Notes: generated by a model not told the origin, from the letters alone. Positions 49,510 to 57,690 are shown, counted from the stretch's first letter. The stretch: DNA of 64,000 nt from Virgibacillus sp. MSJ-26 (GCF_018918075.1 NZ_JAHLPW010000011.1:62001-126000), one strand, 5' to 3'. A program made the numbers and translations.

Positions 49510-50184
49510 TTGTCACTGCGTTATGGCATACTTGGCATGCTGAGTAAGTGGGAAGCAACGGGATATGACATAAAAAAAGAATTTGATGAAGTCATGAGTG
49601 TATTTTGGCATTCGCATTTATCACAAATATACCCTGAACTTAATAAATTGGAAGAAAAAGAATGGGTAAAAAGTAGAATTGTGAAACAGACAGATAAACC
49701 TGACAAAAAAGTTTATTCTATTACTGAAAATGGAAAAGAGGCTCTTGTAAGGTGGTTGATGAAGCCACCCGAGGCTCCGAAGGTAAAAGATCCATTCTTG
49801 ATGCAAACATTTTTCAAAGATAATGTGCCGGTTAATGAGGCAATTTTTCACCTTCAGGCACACATGAAACAACGTGAAGAAAGGCTCGATAAAATAAAAT
49901 ATCTTCTCGAAAGCAGATGGAAAGATATTAAGCAACGTGACGTGATGAAACCTAGAATTGTTTTGAGTTTTGCCGTTCTTAAACGTGGACTGGAATCGGA
50001 AATGAATTACATTAAGTGGTGCGAAGAAACTGTTCAATTATTAGAGGACTGTGCCTTTCTCTGGGAAAAAAATGAGGAGAAACAGCAATATTATACAAAG
50101 GACGATGAATTAGTTGAATATACAGCAAGTGCTTCTTATCAAGATTTAGAAACAGTTTTTGAAGATTATTTATTTAAGGATTAA
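49510..50184 (+). CDS. PadR family transcriptional regulator
   Basis: 224 aa. N-terminal winged helix-turn-helix typical of PadR: LRYGILGMLSKWEATGYDI, HLSQIYPELNKLEEKEWVKS and the wing KKVYSITENGKEAL (to about 80). A long C-terminal helical region serves dimerisation (PadR-C-like, Vir-type), with an additional acidic tail of about 40 residues. The start is TTG 49510 after AAAAGGAG. The 16-nt distance to the MFS gene suggests that it represses that exporter and responds to its substrate. Confidence 0.88.
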   Translation: MSLRYGILGMLSKWEATGYDIKKEFDEVMSVFWHSHLSQIYPELNKLEEKEWVKSRIVKQTDKPDKKVYSITENGKEALVRWLMKPPEAPKVKDPFLMQTFFKDNVPVNEAIFHLQAHMKQREERLDKIKYLLESRWKDIKQRDVMKPRIVLSFAVLKRGLESEMNYIKWCEETVQLLEDCAFLWEKNEEKQQYYTKDDELVEYTASASYQDLETVFEDYLFKD

Positions 50185-50305
50185 TTGATGAAAAACTTGA
50201 TAGGATACGAGGGAATTAGAATAAATCCGCACCTTATTTGAAGTAAGGTGTGTGAAGAGCCTTTATTGGAGTTGAACTAGCTGGATTACAGTCGTAATTC
50301 CGCTA

Positions 50306-50661
50306 GTGTGTGTTATGATGATCCCTATAGATTTCACAAGCAAAGTGGAATGGAATGAAGTGGAAACAGAAAGATATGTAGAGGTTGAATATGATTATTT
50401 TAACGGTGAGCACTTGATACCTATCCATGGAGAGCAAGGTGAACAGATATTCTTTGAGATAGACATCATCTTGACCATGGTAATAGTCATGGTATGACTT
50501 TTTATGATGAGAATGGCAATCATGAAGAGATGAATGAAATAAATGATAACGTATCAAGCGTAGAATTTGAAAAGACAACGACGAAACACATTGTTGTTCG
50601 AGCCATAAATGGCAACCATGGAAAATTTCAGGTGAAATGGTGGAGGAACTCAGAAGAATAA
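50306..50661 (+). pseudogene. Frameshifted small gene of unknown function
   Basis: One frame reads from 50306 to a stop at 50495-50497 (IPIDFTSKVEWNEVETERY...). A second frame, open from 50458, continues similar acidic, His/Asn-rich sequence (HLDHGNSHGMTFYDENGNHE...) to a TAA at 50659-50661. A single one-base change between 50458 and 50497 would join them into about 118 codons. No ribosome binding site is clear. Likely a decayed gene or a sequencing error; family not recognised. The flanking 50185-50923 stretch holds nothing else, apart from a CACCTTATTTGAAGTAAGGTG hairpin-like repeat near 50231. Confidence 0.45.
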
Positions 50662-50923
50662 CTCTATTTGAATTAAAAGAGATCAGCCAAGAATCGGTCC
50701 GTCTTAAAACATAAAAAACGACAAAATAGTTTCTTCTTGTCGATATTTCCTGGGCAATAATTTTCTGTTGATTGGGTATATATAAAATAAGAGTCATGAA
50801 AAGCAAGGGGAAATTTCTACATTTCTCATCAAATTCTAAGACTTCTCACAGGATTTTTTCATTAAAAAGGTTTATTATTTATACCATCATCAAGAAAATA
50901 ATCTAGTATTGGGAGTGTCACAA

Positions 50924-51376
50924 ATGAAGAAAGTTCTATTAATTTTTGCAAGTATATTACTTATGGTTCTTGTTGCCTGTGGTAATGGTGATCAAGATCA
51001 ACAAACAGATGATCAAACATCATCGTCCAATGAAGAGCAAACCACTGAAAATGAAACAGATGAACAAGCAGATGATATGGATGAAGATGTAGATGAGGAT
51101 ATCGAGAAATCTGAAGATGAAAGTGATGAAGATGCCGAAAAAGAAGATCAAGAAAGTGATCAATCTGATTTAGAAGAGTATAGTGTTGTTGAAGAACATA
51201 TTGATTTGGACAAATATGAAATGGATATCGAAGAAGACAACCCTCATAAACGAGTTATCCTTTATAAAGACGACCACAATGAAAAAGATTATAAGAGTAT
51301 TTATATTAAAGATAAAAACAGACTTAAAATTATCGAGTTTGGTCATGGTGAAATTTATGATGAGGTTATAGACTAA
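50924..51376 (+). CDS. Acidic lipoprotein of unknown function
   Basis: 150 aa. The signal peptide MKKVLLIFASILLMVLVACG has lipobox LVAC (Cys 19), so the protein is lipid-anchored outside the membrane. Residues about 22-85 are an extremely acidic, Asp/Glu/Ser/Gln-rich linker. A small folded C-terminal domain follows (about 90-150, KYEMDIEEDNPHKRVILYKDDH, ending GEIYDEVID). ATG 50924 was chosen because GGGAGTG lies 7 nt before it. No family recognised; the acidic linker would suit passage through the wall or cation binding in a salt-adapted organism. Confidence 0.75.
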   Translation: MKKVLLIFASILLMVLVACGNGDQDQQTDDQTSSSNEEQTTENETDEQADDMDEDVDEDIEKSEDESDEDAEKEDQESDQSDLEEYSVVEEHIDLDKYEMDIEEDNPHKRVILYKDDHNEKDYKSIYIKDKNRLKIIEFGHGEIYDEVID

Positions 51377-51382
51377 ACATAT

Positions 51383-51417
51383 AAAAGGAGCTTCCATTTT
51401 GAGAAGCTCCTTTTTCC
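51383..51417. terminator. Terminator between lipoprotein gene and ydcF-like gene
   Basis: AAAAGGAGCTTC (51383-51394) pairs with GAAGCTCCTTTT (51403-51414), with a T-run; it separates convergent genes. Confidence 0.9.
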
Positions 51418-51424
51418 TTTTAAA

Positions 51425-52030
51425 TTAAATATCCACTTTTATATCAGTTAAAGCGCCCTTTTTAACATACTTGATTAGCTTTGATGCTTCATTATAAACT
51501 CGTTGTCTACCTATGTCACTCAAAAACCAGTTATCTTTTGTCGTATTGTTATCTTCAGCGGGGCATAATGTGTAATTGATCCAACCCGGCATATAAGTCA
51601 GTAAGGTTAAATGTAACCTTCTCATATGAAAAGAATTGGTTACCGCCAGAATTCGTTTTATTTTACATAGTTGAAATGCCCTATTTAAAATAAGGAGGGA
51701 TGCTAATACATTTTCTAACGTATGCAATGATTGGTCCTCAACTAGGATATCTTTTTCAGGGATACCGAGAATCATTGCTTGATTTTTTAAATTGATGGCT
51801 TCCGGGGCATCATTATTATTCCACGTCACACCACCAGAAAATAATATTTTACTAGCTCGCCCTTTTTTATATAATTCCACGGCTTTTGGCAGGCGATACT
51901 GTGTTGCCTTACTGCTCCCGACAACAAAAATGCAATCCCCTTGTTTTTTATCATCCTCGATATCCGAAAACAGCAACTTTGTCAGCTGCGTATCTGAGAG
52001 TTTTTCAACTTCTATATTGGATATATACAT
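51425..52030 (-). CDS. YdcF family protein (DUF218)
   Basis: 201-aa protein of the DUF218/YdcF superfamily, whose members bind SAM or act in envelope metabolism (SanA/ElyC-like); exact role unknown. Seen: CIFVVGSSKATQYRLPKAVELYKKGRASKILFSGG near 33-66 (abbreviated core VVGSSKA), EKDILVEDQSLHTLENV near 91-107, and AVTNSFHMRRLHLTL near 128-142. These are the three family motifs. ATG 52030 follows AAAAAAGGGTG. It and the acetyltransferase upstream (39-nt gap) run together. Confidence 0.82.
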   Translation of the reverse strand: MYISNIEVEKLSDTQLTKLLFSDIEDDKKQGDCIFVVGSSKATQYRLPKAVELYKKGRASKILFSGGVTWNNNDAPEAINLKNQAMILGIPEKDILVEDQSLHTLENVLASLLILNRAFQLCKIKRILAVTNSFHMRRLHLTLLTYMPGWINYTLCPAEDNNTTKDNWFLSDIGRQRVYNEASKLIKYVKKGALTDIKVDI

Positions 52031-52069
52031 AGAATTACACCCTTTTTTGATCATGATAGACACACTGTA

Positions 52070-52624
52070 TTAAGTTTTACGTAAGACGTTCCACTCACGC
52101 GTAAGCATTCCATAAATAGCGTGGTCGACATAACGATCATACAACCACTCGGCCTCTCGAAGTTGCCCTTCAAATGTATAACCGAGTCGCTCAGGTATAG
52201 CTCGGCTTTTCAAATTTCCAGTGGCTGCACGAATGTCAATCCGGTTTAATTTCAAATCACGAAAACCATAACCTGTTAAAGCATAAACAACTTTGGTCAT
52301 AATCCCCTTTCCAACATAACGGTCACCTAGCCAGTAACCGATATAGCCGATGCGATTTTTCCAGTCATATTCGTTGAAGCCCCCCACACCGGCAAGTTCA
52401 CCTTTATAAAAAATACCAACAGTCAACCCTTGCCGATTGTTAAACAAAGTCATTGAATGCTCGATAAATTTTCTAGAATCATTAACAGTTTGCGTATCAT
52501 CAAGCCACGGTAACCATTCCCGTAAATGATTTCTTGATTCATCGGTTAGTATAAATAATTCATCAGCATCTAGTCCGGATAATAATCTTAACGAAATGTC
52601 TTTGTCCACCTCATAAAAAAACAT
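52070..52624 (-). CDS. GNAT acetyltransferase, RimJ/RimL type
   Basis: 184-aa GNAT enzyme resembling ribosomal-protein-serine acetyltransferases (B. subtilis YdaF/YkkB-like). Landmarks: RNHLREWLPWLDDTQTV near 31-47, RIGYIGYWLGDRYVGKGIMTKV near 90-111 with the acetyl-CoA pyrophosphate loop (R-Y-V-G-K-G), and IRAATGNLKSRAIPERLGYTFEG near 131-153. Substrate unproven. ATG 52624 follows AGGGGCG. The 270-nt gap upstream to dacC is non-coding and should contain the divergent promoters. Confidence 0.88.
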   Translation of the reverse strand: MFFYEVDKDISLRLLSGLDADELFILTDESRNHLREWLPWLDDTQTVNDSRKFIEHSMTLFNNRQGLTVGIFYKGELAGVGGFNEYDWKNRIGYIGYWLGDRYVGKGIMTKVVYALTGYGFRDLKLNRIDIRAATGNLKSRAIPERLGYTFEGQLREAEWLYDRYVDHAIYGMLTREWNVLRKT

Positions 52625-52904
52625 AGTTCGCGCCCCTAATCATATAATAAAGTAACTAAACGGTCAGAATCCTATCCTTCCGATTATTATATCATATGTA
52701 ACTGCTTCTAAAAGGCTTTTTATCACGACCGCCCTTTCTAATTCTTACATCCATACTAGGAGAAATGAATTCAACACTTGTCCCCATAAAACTTTCCCAA
52801 CCAGTCAATTAGCCTTATTTTGCCCGGAAACCATAACTTCAAAATAATATTTAACGTATAATTAATTGTGAATAAACTATAATTTATATAGGGATGTGAT
52901 TGTT

Positions 52905-54431
52905 GTGTTTCAGTTTAGGCAGTTGAAGATGTACTTCTTAAGTTTAGCCATTGTAATGGTCTTATTTATGCCACAACCAGAGATGAAACAGACAACTTTT
53001 GTATCAGCATCCAAAGAAAAGACGGAAGAAACGGTTCGGCAAGATCTTCCGCTAGCCGAAAAAATTGATAAAGTACTCCAAGATGAGAAATTACGTGGAA
53101 CAGTTACAGGTGTGACGGTGCGCCACGCAGATACAGCAGAGGTTTTATATTCACAATTTGGTGATAAACGCCTCCGTCCAGCGTCGAATATGAAACTGTT
53201 GACAGCGGCAGCTGCACTTGATGTACTCGGTCCAGATTACCAATTTGAAACAGAGGTCTTAACTGATGGGTCATTAAGAGGTATTGTTTTACATGGCAAC
53301 CTTTATCTGCGGGGCAAAGGTGACCCTACCCTTTTAAAAGAAGACTTTGATCAGTTTGCGAAAGACTTAAAAAAGCAAGGCATTAAAAAAATTAAAGGAA
53401 ATATTATTGGCGATGACACTTGGTATGATGATGTACGTTTGTCACAGGATTTAAATTGGTCAGACGAGCCCTTTTATACAGGAGCTCAAGTATCCGCACT
53501 AACCATGTCACCAAATGACGATTACGATGCAGGAACAGTGATTGTGGATGTCACTCCAGGTGATAAACAAGGTGATCAAGCTGAAGTCTCTGTCACCCCA
53601 GCGAATGACTATGTCACCATCAATAATCAAACTAAAACAGTAGCAGCTGATAAATTAAACGATATTAAAATTGAAAGAGACCATGGAAGCAATGAAATCA
53701 TTATTGAAGGAAATATTCCTCTAGAAGACACACGGACAAGGTCTTGGGTTTCTGTTTGGGAGCCGACCGGTTATGCGGTTGACGTTTTCAAAAAAGCACT
53801 TGTCGATCAAGGTATCACCTTTGCTGGACAAGTTAATGAAGATGTCGGCAAAACTCCAAACAACGCAACGATATTAACAACAAAAAAGTCAATGCCACTC
53901 GAAGACCTCCTCATCCCTTTCATGAAGCTCAGTAACAACGGACACGGTGAAACACTAACAAAGGAAATGGGTAAATTTATAGAAGACGAAGGAAGCTGGG
54001 ATGAAGGATTAGAAGTTATGGAAGACACCTTGAAAAATCTAGGTATGAACCCGGACACATTACAGCTTCGCGACGGATCAGGTATGTCGCATAAAAATAT
54101 GGTGACGGCTGACGAACTCACTCAATTACTATATAATGTTCAAGAAAAAAGTTGGTACCCTGTTTATGAAGAATCCCTGCCAGTCGCAGGCTACGATGAA
54201 CGCTTAGTTGGAGGGTCATTACGTTATCGTTTAACAGACCCAGCCACAAAGGAAAACGTCTTAGCCAAAACAGGCTCAATCAGTGGTGTATCTACCCTTT
54301 CAGGTTACGTCACCTCAGCGGATGGCGAAGAGTTAATTTTTTCTATTATGATAAATAGCTACTTAGAAGGACCTGTTACCCCACTTGAAGATGAAATTGT
54401 AACTATTTTGGCAAAGCATGAGTTTGAGTAA
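52905..54431 (+). CDS. dacC: D-Ala-D-Ala carboxypeptidase/endopeptidase, PBP4 type (DacC-like)
   Basis: Class C low-molecular-weight penicillin-binding protein (peptidase S13) trimming peptidoglycan stem peptides outside the cell. About 508 aa: signal peptide near 1-35 (FLSLAIVMVLFMPQ), SxxK motif SNMK in RPASNMKLLTAAAAL, SxN motif SNN in MKLSNNGHGE, KTG motif in LAKTGSISGVSTLSG. The insert domains between SxxK and SxN are typical of S13. Start: GTG 52905, with GGGATG upstream; GTG 52896 is a less likely alternative. Confidence 0.92.
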   Translation: MFQFRQLKMYFLSLAIVMVLFMPQPEMKQTTFVSASKEKTEETVRQDLPLAEKIDKVLQDEKLRGTVTGVTVRHADTAEVLYSQFGDKRLRPASNMKLLTAAAALDVLGPDYQFETEVLTDGSLRGIVLHGNLYLRGKGDPTLLKEDFDQFAKDLKKQGIKKIKGNIIGDDTWYDDVRLSQDLNWSDEPFYTGAQVSALTMSPNDDYDAGTVIVDVTPGDKQGDQAEVSVTPANDYVTINNQTKTVAADKLNDIKIERDHGSNEIIIEGNIPLEDTRTRSWVSVWEPTGYAVDVFKKALVDQGITFAGQVNEDVGKTPNNATILTTKKSMPLEDLLIPFMKLSNNGHGETLTKEMGKFIEDEGSWDEGLEVMEDTLKNLGMNPDTLQLRDGSGMSHKNMVTADELTQLLYNVQEKSWYPVYEESLPVAGYDERLVGGSLRYRLTDPATKENVLAKTGSISGVSTLSGYVTSADGEELIFSIMINSYLEGPVTPLEDEIVTILAKHEFE

Positions 54432-54444
54432 AAATAAAGTTTAA

Positions 54445-54490
54445 CCATAGAAAAAGGACGTTCCTGAAATGGAACGTCCTTTTTCTATGG
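54445..54490 (+). terminator. Strong terminator after dacC
   Basis: Perfect 20-bp arms: CCATAGAAAAAGGACGTTCC (54445-54464) and its complement (54471-54490), with a 6-nt loop. The T-run lies inside the 3' arm. Confidence 0.92.
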
Positions 54491-54510
54491 CCGGATGTTT
54501 ATCCACCGTT

Positions 54511-54620
54511 TTATGACGATGAAACCGCTGAGATAACGTCGTTCAAAAGATCGTCATCGTGGTTATGACGATGAAACCGCTGAGATAATATTGTTCAAAA
54601 GATCATCATCGCAATTTTAA
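54511..54620. repeat. Two-unit 52-bp direct repeat with hairpin units
   Basis: Units start at 54511 and 54563 (period exactly 52) and share TTATGACGATGAAACCGCTG, then AGATAA and GTTCAAAAGATC. Each unit begins with ATGACGATGA and ends with its approximate complement (TCGTCATCG, TCATCATCG), so each can fold into a hairpin. The sequence is unrelated to the C/G-rich arrays at 34.3 and 57.4 kb but has the same period. No coding seen in 54491-54694. Confidence 0.8.
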
Positions 54621-54694
54621 AAATTAAATAGCCATGATAAAAACCAATCAAGCTGGCATCGGATATCGTACTAGAACAAATTGCTCAACCACAA

Positions 54695-54731
54695 AAAAGG
54701 GAATAAGCTTTTCATCAGCTTATTCCCTTTT
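54695..54731. terminator. Bidirectional terminator upstream of the convergent P-type ATPase end
   Basis: AAAAGGGAATAAGCT (54695-54709) pairs perfectly with AGCTTATTCCCTTTT (54717-54731) around a 7-nt loop. On the minus strand it ends the metal ATPase operon. Confidence 0.9.
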
Positions 54732-54760
54732 CATATGAAGGGGCGTTTCACAGTATTAAA

Positions 54761-56650
54761 TTAATTCATCTCAGGTATTGATTCCGTGTATTGCTTTTCT
54801 TTGTCACCAGCTTCCTTAAAGCGGATGAGTCTTAAAGCATTGACGATAACAGCAAGGACGCTTAATTCATGGATCAACATGCCGGATGCTAGGAAGACTT
54901 TTCCAAGTAATACTCCTGCAAGTAAAAGTGCGACTGTACCTACTGCAAAGAACATATTTTGTTTCATGTTGCGGACGGTTGCTTTAGAGAGTGCGTAAGC
55001 ATATGGGATCCGGTTGAGTTGGTCTCCCATTAGGACGACGTCTGCCGTTTCCATGGCTGCATCAGTTCCGGCAGCTCCCATAGCGAGCCCCACTTCAGCG
55101 AGCGCAATGGCTGGTGCATCGTTGATTCCATCTCCAACCATCGCGACACGGTAACCTTTTTCCTGAAGTTGTTTCACATGAGTCACTTTATCTTCCGGAA
55201 GCATTTCAGCATGAACCGTATCAATACCAAGTTGGGCGGCAACTTTTTCAGCAGTATGCTTATTATCACCAGTTAACATGATAGTTTCTTTAACACCGTA
55301 TTTCTTAAGTCTCTTAATCGTATCAATGGCCTCAGGTCTAATCTGGTCAGCGATTGAAATAATTCCAGCTACCAAACCATCAATCCCAACGAAAATAGCT
55401 GTATTTCCTAATTTTTCTTCACCGATTGCGTAGTCATCAACTCCGCCTTCTAATTCGATTTCATTGGCAGCTAATAACTTTCGGTTACCAATGACGACGC
55501 GACGACCTGCGACGGTTGCATATAGACCATACCCTTTTTCGACTGCAAAGTCTTTTGCTTCGTTTGTTAAGTTAATGCCACGTTCTTCAGCCTCTTTAAC
55601 AATGGTTTGGCCGAGATGGTGTTCAGAAATCAATTCAGCTTCAGCCGTCAATTTAAGAAGTTCATCTTCACTCATTCCAATCGCATGAATAGCTGTAACA
55701 GATGGTTTTCCTTGTGTTAGTGTTCCCGTTTTATCGAAAACCACGGCATCAATCTTGGCGAAATTCTCCATTACTTCTCCGCCTTTAATGAGCGTTCCAC
55801 TGCGGGCGCCATTCCCGATTCCTGAGACGAGTGAGACAGGAGCTGAGATAACGAGAGCACCAGGACAAGCAATGACGAGGAATGTCAACGTCAACTCGAT
55901 ATTACGAGTAAAGATGAACACGATGACTGATAAAACTAAGATCCCTGGTGTATAGACATTTGCAAAGCGTTCTAAAAACTTTTGAGTACGCGCTTTTCCT
56001 TCTTGGGCTTCTTCAACGAGTTCAATAATTTTTGAAAAGGCTGTATCATCGCCTACTTTTTCTGCAATGACTTCGATATACCCATTATCAACGATCGTTC
56101 CACTGAAAACTTGATCATCAATTTTTTTACCAGCTGGAATAGATTCTCCGGTAATAGCTGCCTCGTTGATATGTGCTTGACCTGAAACAACTTTCCCGTC
56201 AATCGCCACTTGTTCCCCTGACTGGATTATAATTCGGTCGCCAGCTTCTATTTCTTCAACTGGCAGTGTCACGCGTTCTCCATTCTTTAAAACAGTTGCT
56301 TCGAGTGGTGCCATATCCATTAATGTTTTTAAAGAAGTACGTGTCTTTTCAAGAGAACGGGCTTCCAAATAGGCTCCGAAAAGGAATAAAAATGTCACAG
56401 CAGCTGACTCAACATATTCCCCGATAAATAAGGCACCAATAACTGCGATAGTGACAAGGAGTTCGATACTGAATGATTTCATCATGATAGACTGGATTGC
56501 CGTTTTGGCGATCGACCATCCAGCAACAACAGTAGCAACAATGAGTGCCGTGTTTTTCCAAAAATCCATACCCGCCAAATTAAACATAAATGCAGTGGCT
56601 AATAAAAGGCCTGAAATAATAACGATGTGAATCTTTTTTAGTTTACCCAT
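54761..56650 (-). CDS. Heavy-metal P-type ATPase with CPG metal motif
   Basis: 629-aa P1B-type ATPase exporting a transition metal. Eight predicted TM helices. The actuator motif is TGES in AAITGESIPAG, the phosphorylation motif DKTGT has Asp306, the HP dipeptide region is replaced by EHHLGQTIV, and the hinge is MVGDGINDAPA. The TM6 metal motif reads C262-P263-G264 where CPC or SPC is usual, so the metal cannot be assigned with confidence (zinc/cadmium family by overall resemblance). It has no N-terminal metal-binding domain; two small HMA proteins encoded just upstream probably supply this in trans. GAAGGGGCG precedes ATG 56650. Confidence 0.9.
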   Translation of the reverse strand: MGKLKKIHIVIISGLLLATAFMFNLAGMDFWKNTALIVATVVAGWSIAKTAIQSIMMKSFSIELLVTIAVIGALFIGEYVESAAVTFLFLFGAYLEARSLEKTRTSLKTLMDMAPLEATVLKNGERVTLPVEEIEAGDRIIIQSGEQVAIDGKVVSGQAHINEAAITGESIPAGKKIDDQVFSGTIVDNGYIEVIAEKVGDDTAFSKIIELVEEAQEGKARTQKFLERFANVYTPGILVLSVIVFIFTRNIELTLTFLVIACPGALVISAPVSLVSGIGNGARSGTLIKGGEVMENFAKIDAVVFDKTGTLTQGKPSVTAIHAIGMSEDELLKLTAEAELISEHHLGQTIVKEAEERGINLTNEAKDFAVEKGYGLYATVAGRRVVIGNRKLLAANEIELEGGVDDYAIGEEKLGNTAIFVGIDGLVAGIISIADQIRPEAIDTIKRLKKYGVKETIMLTGDNKHTAEKVAAQLGIDTVHAEMLPEDKVTHVKQLQEKGYRVAMVGDGINDAPAIALAEVGLAMGAAGTDAAMETADVVLMGDQLNRIPYAYALSKATVRNMKQNMFFAVGTVALLLAGVLLGKVFLASGMLIHELSVLAVIVNALRLIRFKEAGDKEKQYTESIPEMN

Positions 56651-56702
56651 TTTAATACGCCCCTTCAGTTATAGTTAGGAGCCGGATTACCGGCCCCCTT
56701 CC

Positions 56703-56924
56703 TTACGATACTTTCCTTTTCTTAACCGGATAACCTAGTTTCTCAATCATTTCAGATAAGTGATCAGCTGTGACGATGCCCTCATCAAAATTCGCTTTCA
56801 CTTTACTTGAGTTGAATAACACTTTTGCATCTTCCACACCATTTTCTTTGGCTAGTGCCTTTTCAATACGTTTAATACAAGATGGACAGCTAAGTGTTTC
56901 TAATTGCAATTCAATTTTTTTCAT
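56703..56924 (-). CDS. HMA-domain metal chaperone (proximal)
   Basis: 73-aa ferredoxin-like heavy-metal-associated domain resembling CopZ, with metal-binding C13-P-S-C16 in LETLSCPSCIKRIEKAL. The usual GM-T/H residues before the Cys pair are replaced by TLS, so copper is not certain. ATG 56924 follows AAAGGAGAG. It has its own CRP/FNR-type promoter 60 nt upstream and lies 52 nt before the ATPase, to which it presumably delivers metal. Confidence 0.9.
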   Translation of the reverse strand: MKKIELQLETLSCPSCIKRIEKALAKENGVEDAKVLFNSSKVKANFDEGIVTADHLSEMIEKLGYPVKKRKVS

Positions 56925-56955
56925 TTTAATCTCTCCTTTGATTTGTTCTACCTTT

Positions 56956-56997
56956 AGTATAGAAGGCCTTCCGATTGATTACCTTGACGTGGGTCAA
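56956..56997 (-). promoter_or_regulatory. CRP/FNR-type class II promoter of the proximal HMA gene
   Basis: On the minus strand, palindrome TTGACCCACGTCAA (56997-56984), then 22 nt, then TATACT (56961-56956). The palindrome centre is 29 nt before the -10, i.e. about -41.5, the class II position for CRP/FNR activators. There is no separate -35. Confidence 0.75.
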
Positions 56998-57035
56998 AAT
57001 TTAATAGTTAACTTTAAAGTTGTTCAATAGTTCAC

Positions 57036-57254
57036 TTATAAAACAAGACTCAATGAAGGATGCCCAGCTGTCGTCAATAAATCCACTAGCAGTTCCTTAG
57101 AAATAACTGCATCATCGTAGTTCACTCTCACCCGATTAGAATGGAATAAGACTTTCGCGAATCGCACGCCTTCTTGCTCCATCAATGTTTCCTCAATTTC
57201 ATGGATGCATGACGGACAGCCTAATCGTTCCAACTGAAATACAACAGTTTTCAT
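57036..57254 (-). CDS. HMA-domain metal chaperone (distal)
   Basis: 72-aa HMA-fold protein, paralogue of the adjacent one, with the Cys pair in LERLGCPSCIHEIEETL (C13, C16) and an extra His after it. Residues 35-60 share the spacing FAKVLFHSNRVRVNYDD with AKVLFNSSKVKANFDE of the paralogue. AAGGAGGGATTGGCG precedes ATG 57254; the frame is open to 57272. Own promoter of the same design as its paralogue. Probable metal donor or sensor for the ATPase. Confidence 0.88.
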   Translation of the reverse strand: MKTVVFQLERLGCPSCIHEIEETLMEQEGVRFAKVLFHSNRVRVNYDDAVISKELLVDLLTTAGHPSLSLVL

Positions 57255-57285
57255 CGCCAATCCCTCCTTCATTTGATCTATCTTA

Positions 57286-57327
57286 ATTATAAAAAAGAAA
57301 GTGAAATACTTCCTTGACCTAGGTCAA
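57286..57327 (-). promoter_or_regulatory. CRP/FNR-type class II promoter of the distal HMA gene
   Basis: On the minus strand, perfect palindrome TTGACCTAGGTCAA (57327-57314), 22 nt, then TATAAT (57291-57286). Geometry is identical to the site at 56956-56997, so the same activator probably controls both. Confidence 0.78.
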
Positions 57328-57448
57328 AAATAGGAGGAAAATAAGCAATGGAATAATAAGATTTCAAAAGTCAGGGAAAATAAGAGAGAGGATAGCTGTT
57401 ACTTTTATCTTTATAAGGAATAGTCATCGTAAAGATATTAGGTTCATA

Positions 57449-57690
57449 CCCCCTAAAAGGGAAATCCATGTTTAGGGGTCATGCAATTGGCTTATTCGTC
57501 CCCCCTAAGAGGGAAATCCATGTTTAGGGTTCACGCTAATCGGCTTATTCGTCCCCCCTAAGAGGGAAATCCATGTTTAGGGGTCATGCAACCGGGTTAT
57601 TCGTCCCCCCTAAAAGGGAAATCCGCGATTAGAGTTCACACAACCAGTTTACTCATATCCCCTAATAGGAAAATCACCATCGGGGGGCAC
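57449..57690. repeat. Five-unit hairpin array, 52-53 bp period
   Basis: CCCCTAA starts recur at 57450, 57502, 57555, 57607 and 57659 (steps 52, 53, 52, 52). Units 1-3 contain GGGAAATCCATGTTTAGGG, the 3' half pairing with CCCCTAAA or CCCCTAAG; the last two units are diverged. The unit design matches the array at 34314-34470. It fills most of the 530-nt gap before the phosphate-transport genes; nothing else is seen there. Confidence 0.85.

Noticed and set aside
49621-50037. Minus-strand ORF (138 codons) within padR
   Set aside because: Antisense to a well-supported PadR gene; Phe-rich shadow translation.
50458-50497. Programmed -1 frameshift
   Set aside because: No X-XXY-YYZ slippery heptamer or downstream pseudoknot was visible; a pseudogene or sequencing error is simpler.
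50303-50806. Minus-strand ORF (167 codons) over the frameshifted gene
   Set aside because: His/Leu/Ser-rich shadow translation with no ribosome binding site or family likeness; the plus-strand frames look more protein-like.
57449-57690. CRISPR array
   Set aside because: Units are contiguous hairpins of 52-53 bp without unique spacers, the internal sequence varies gradually, and no cas gene is present.
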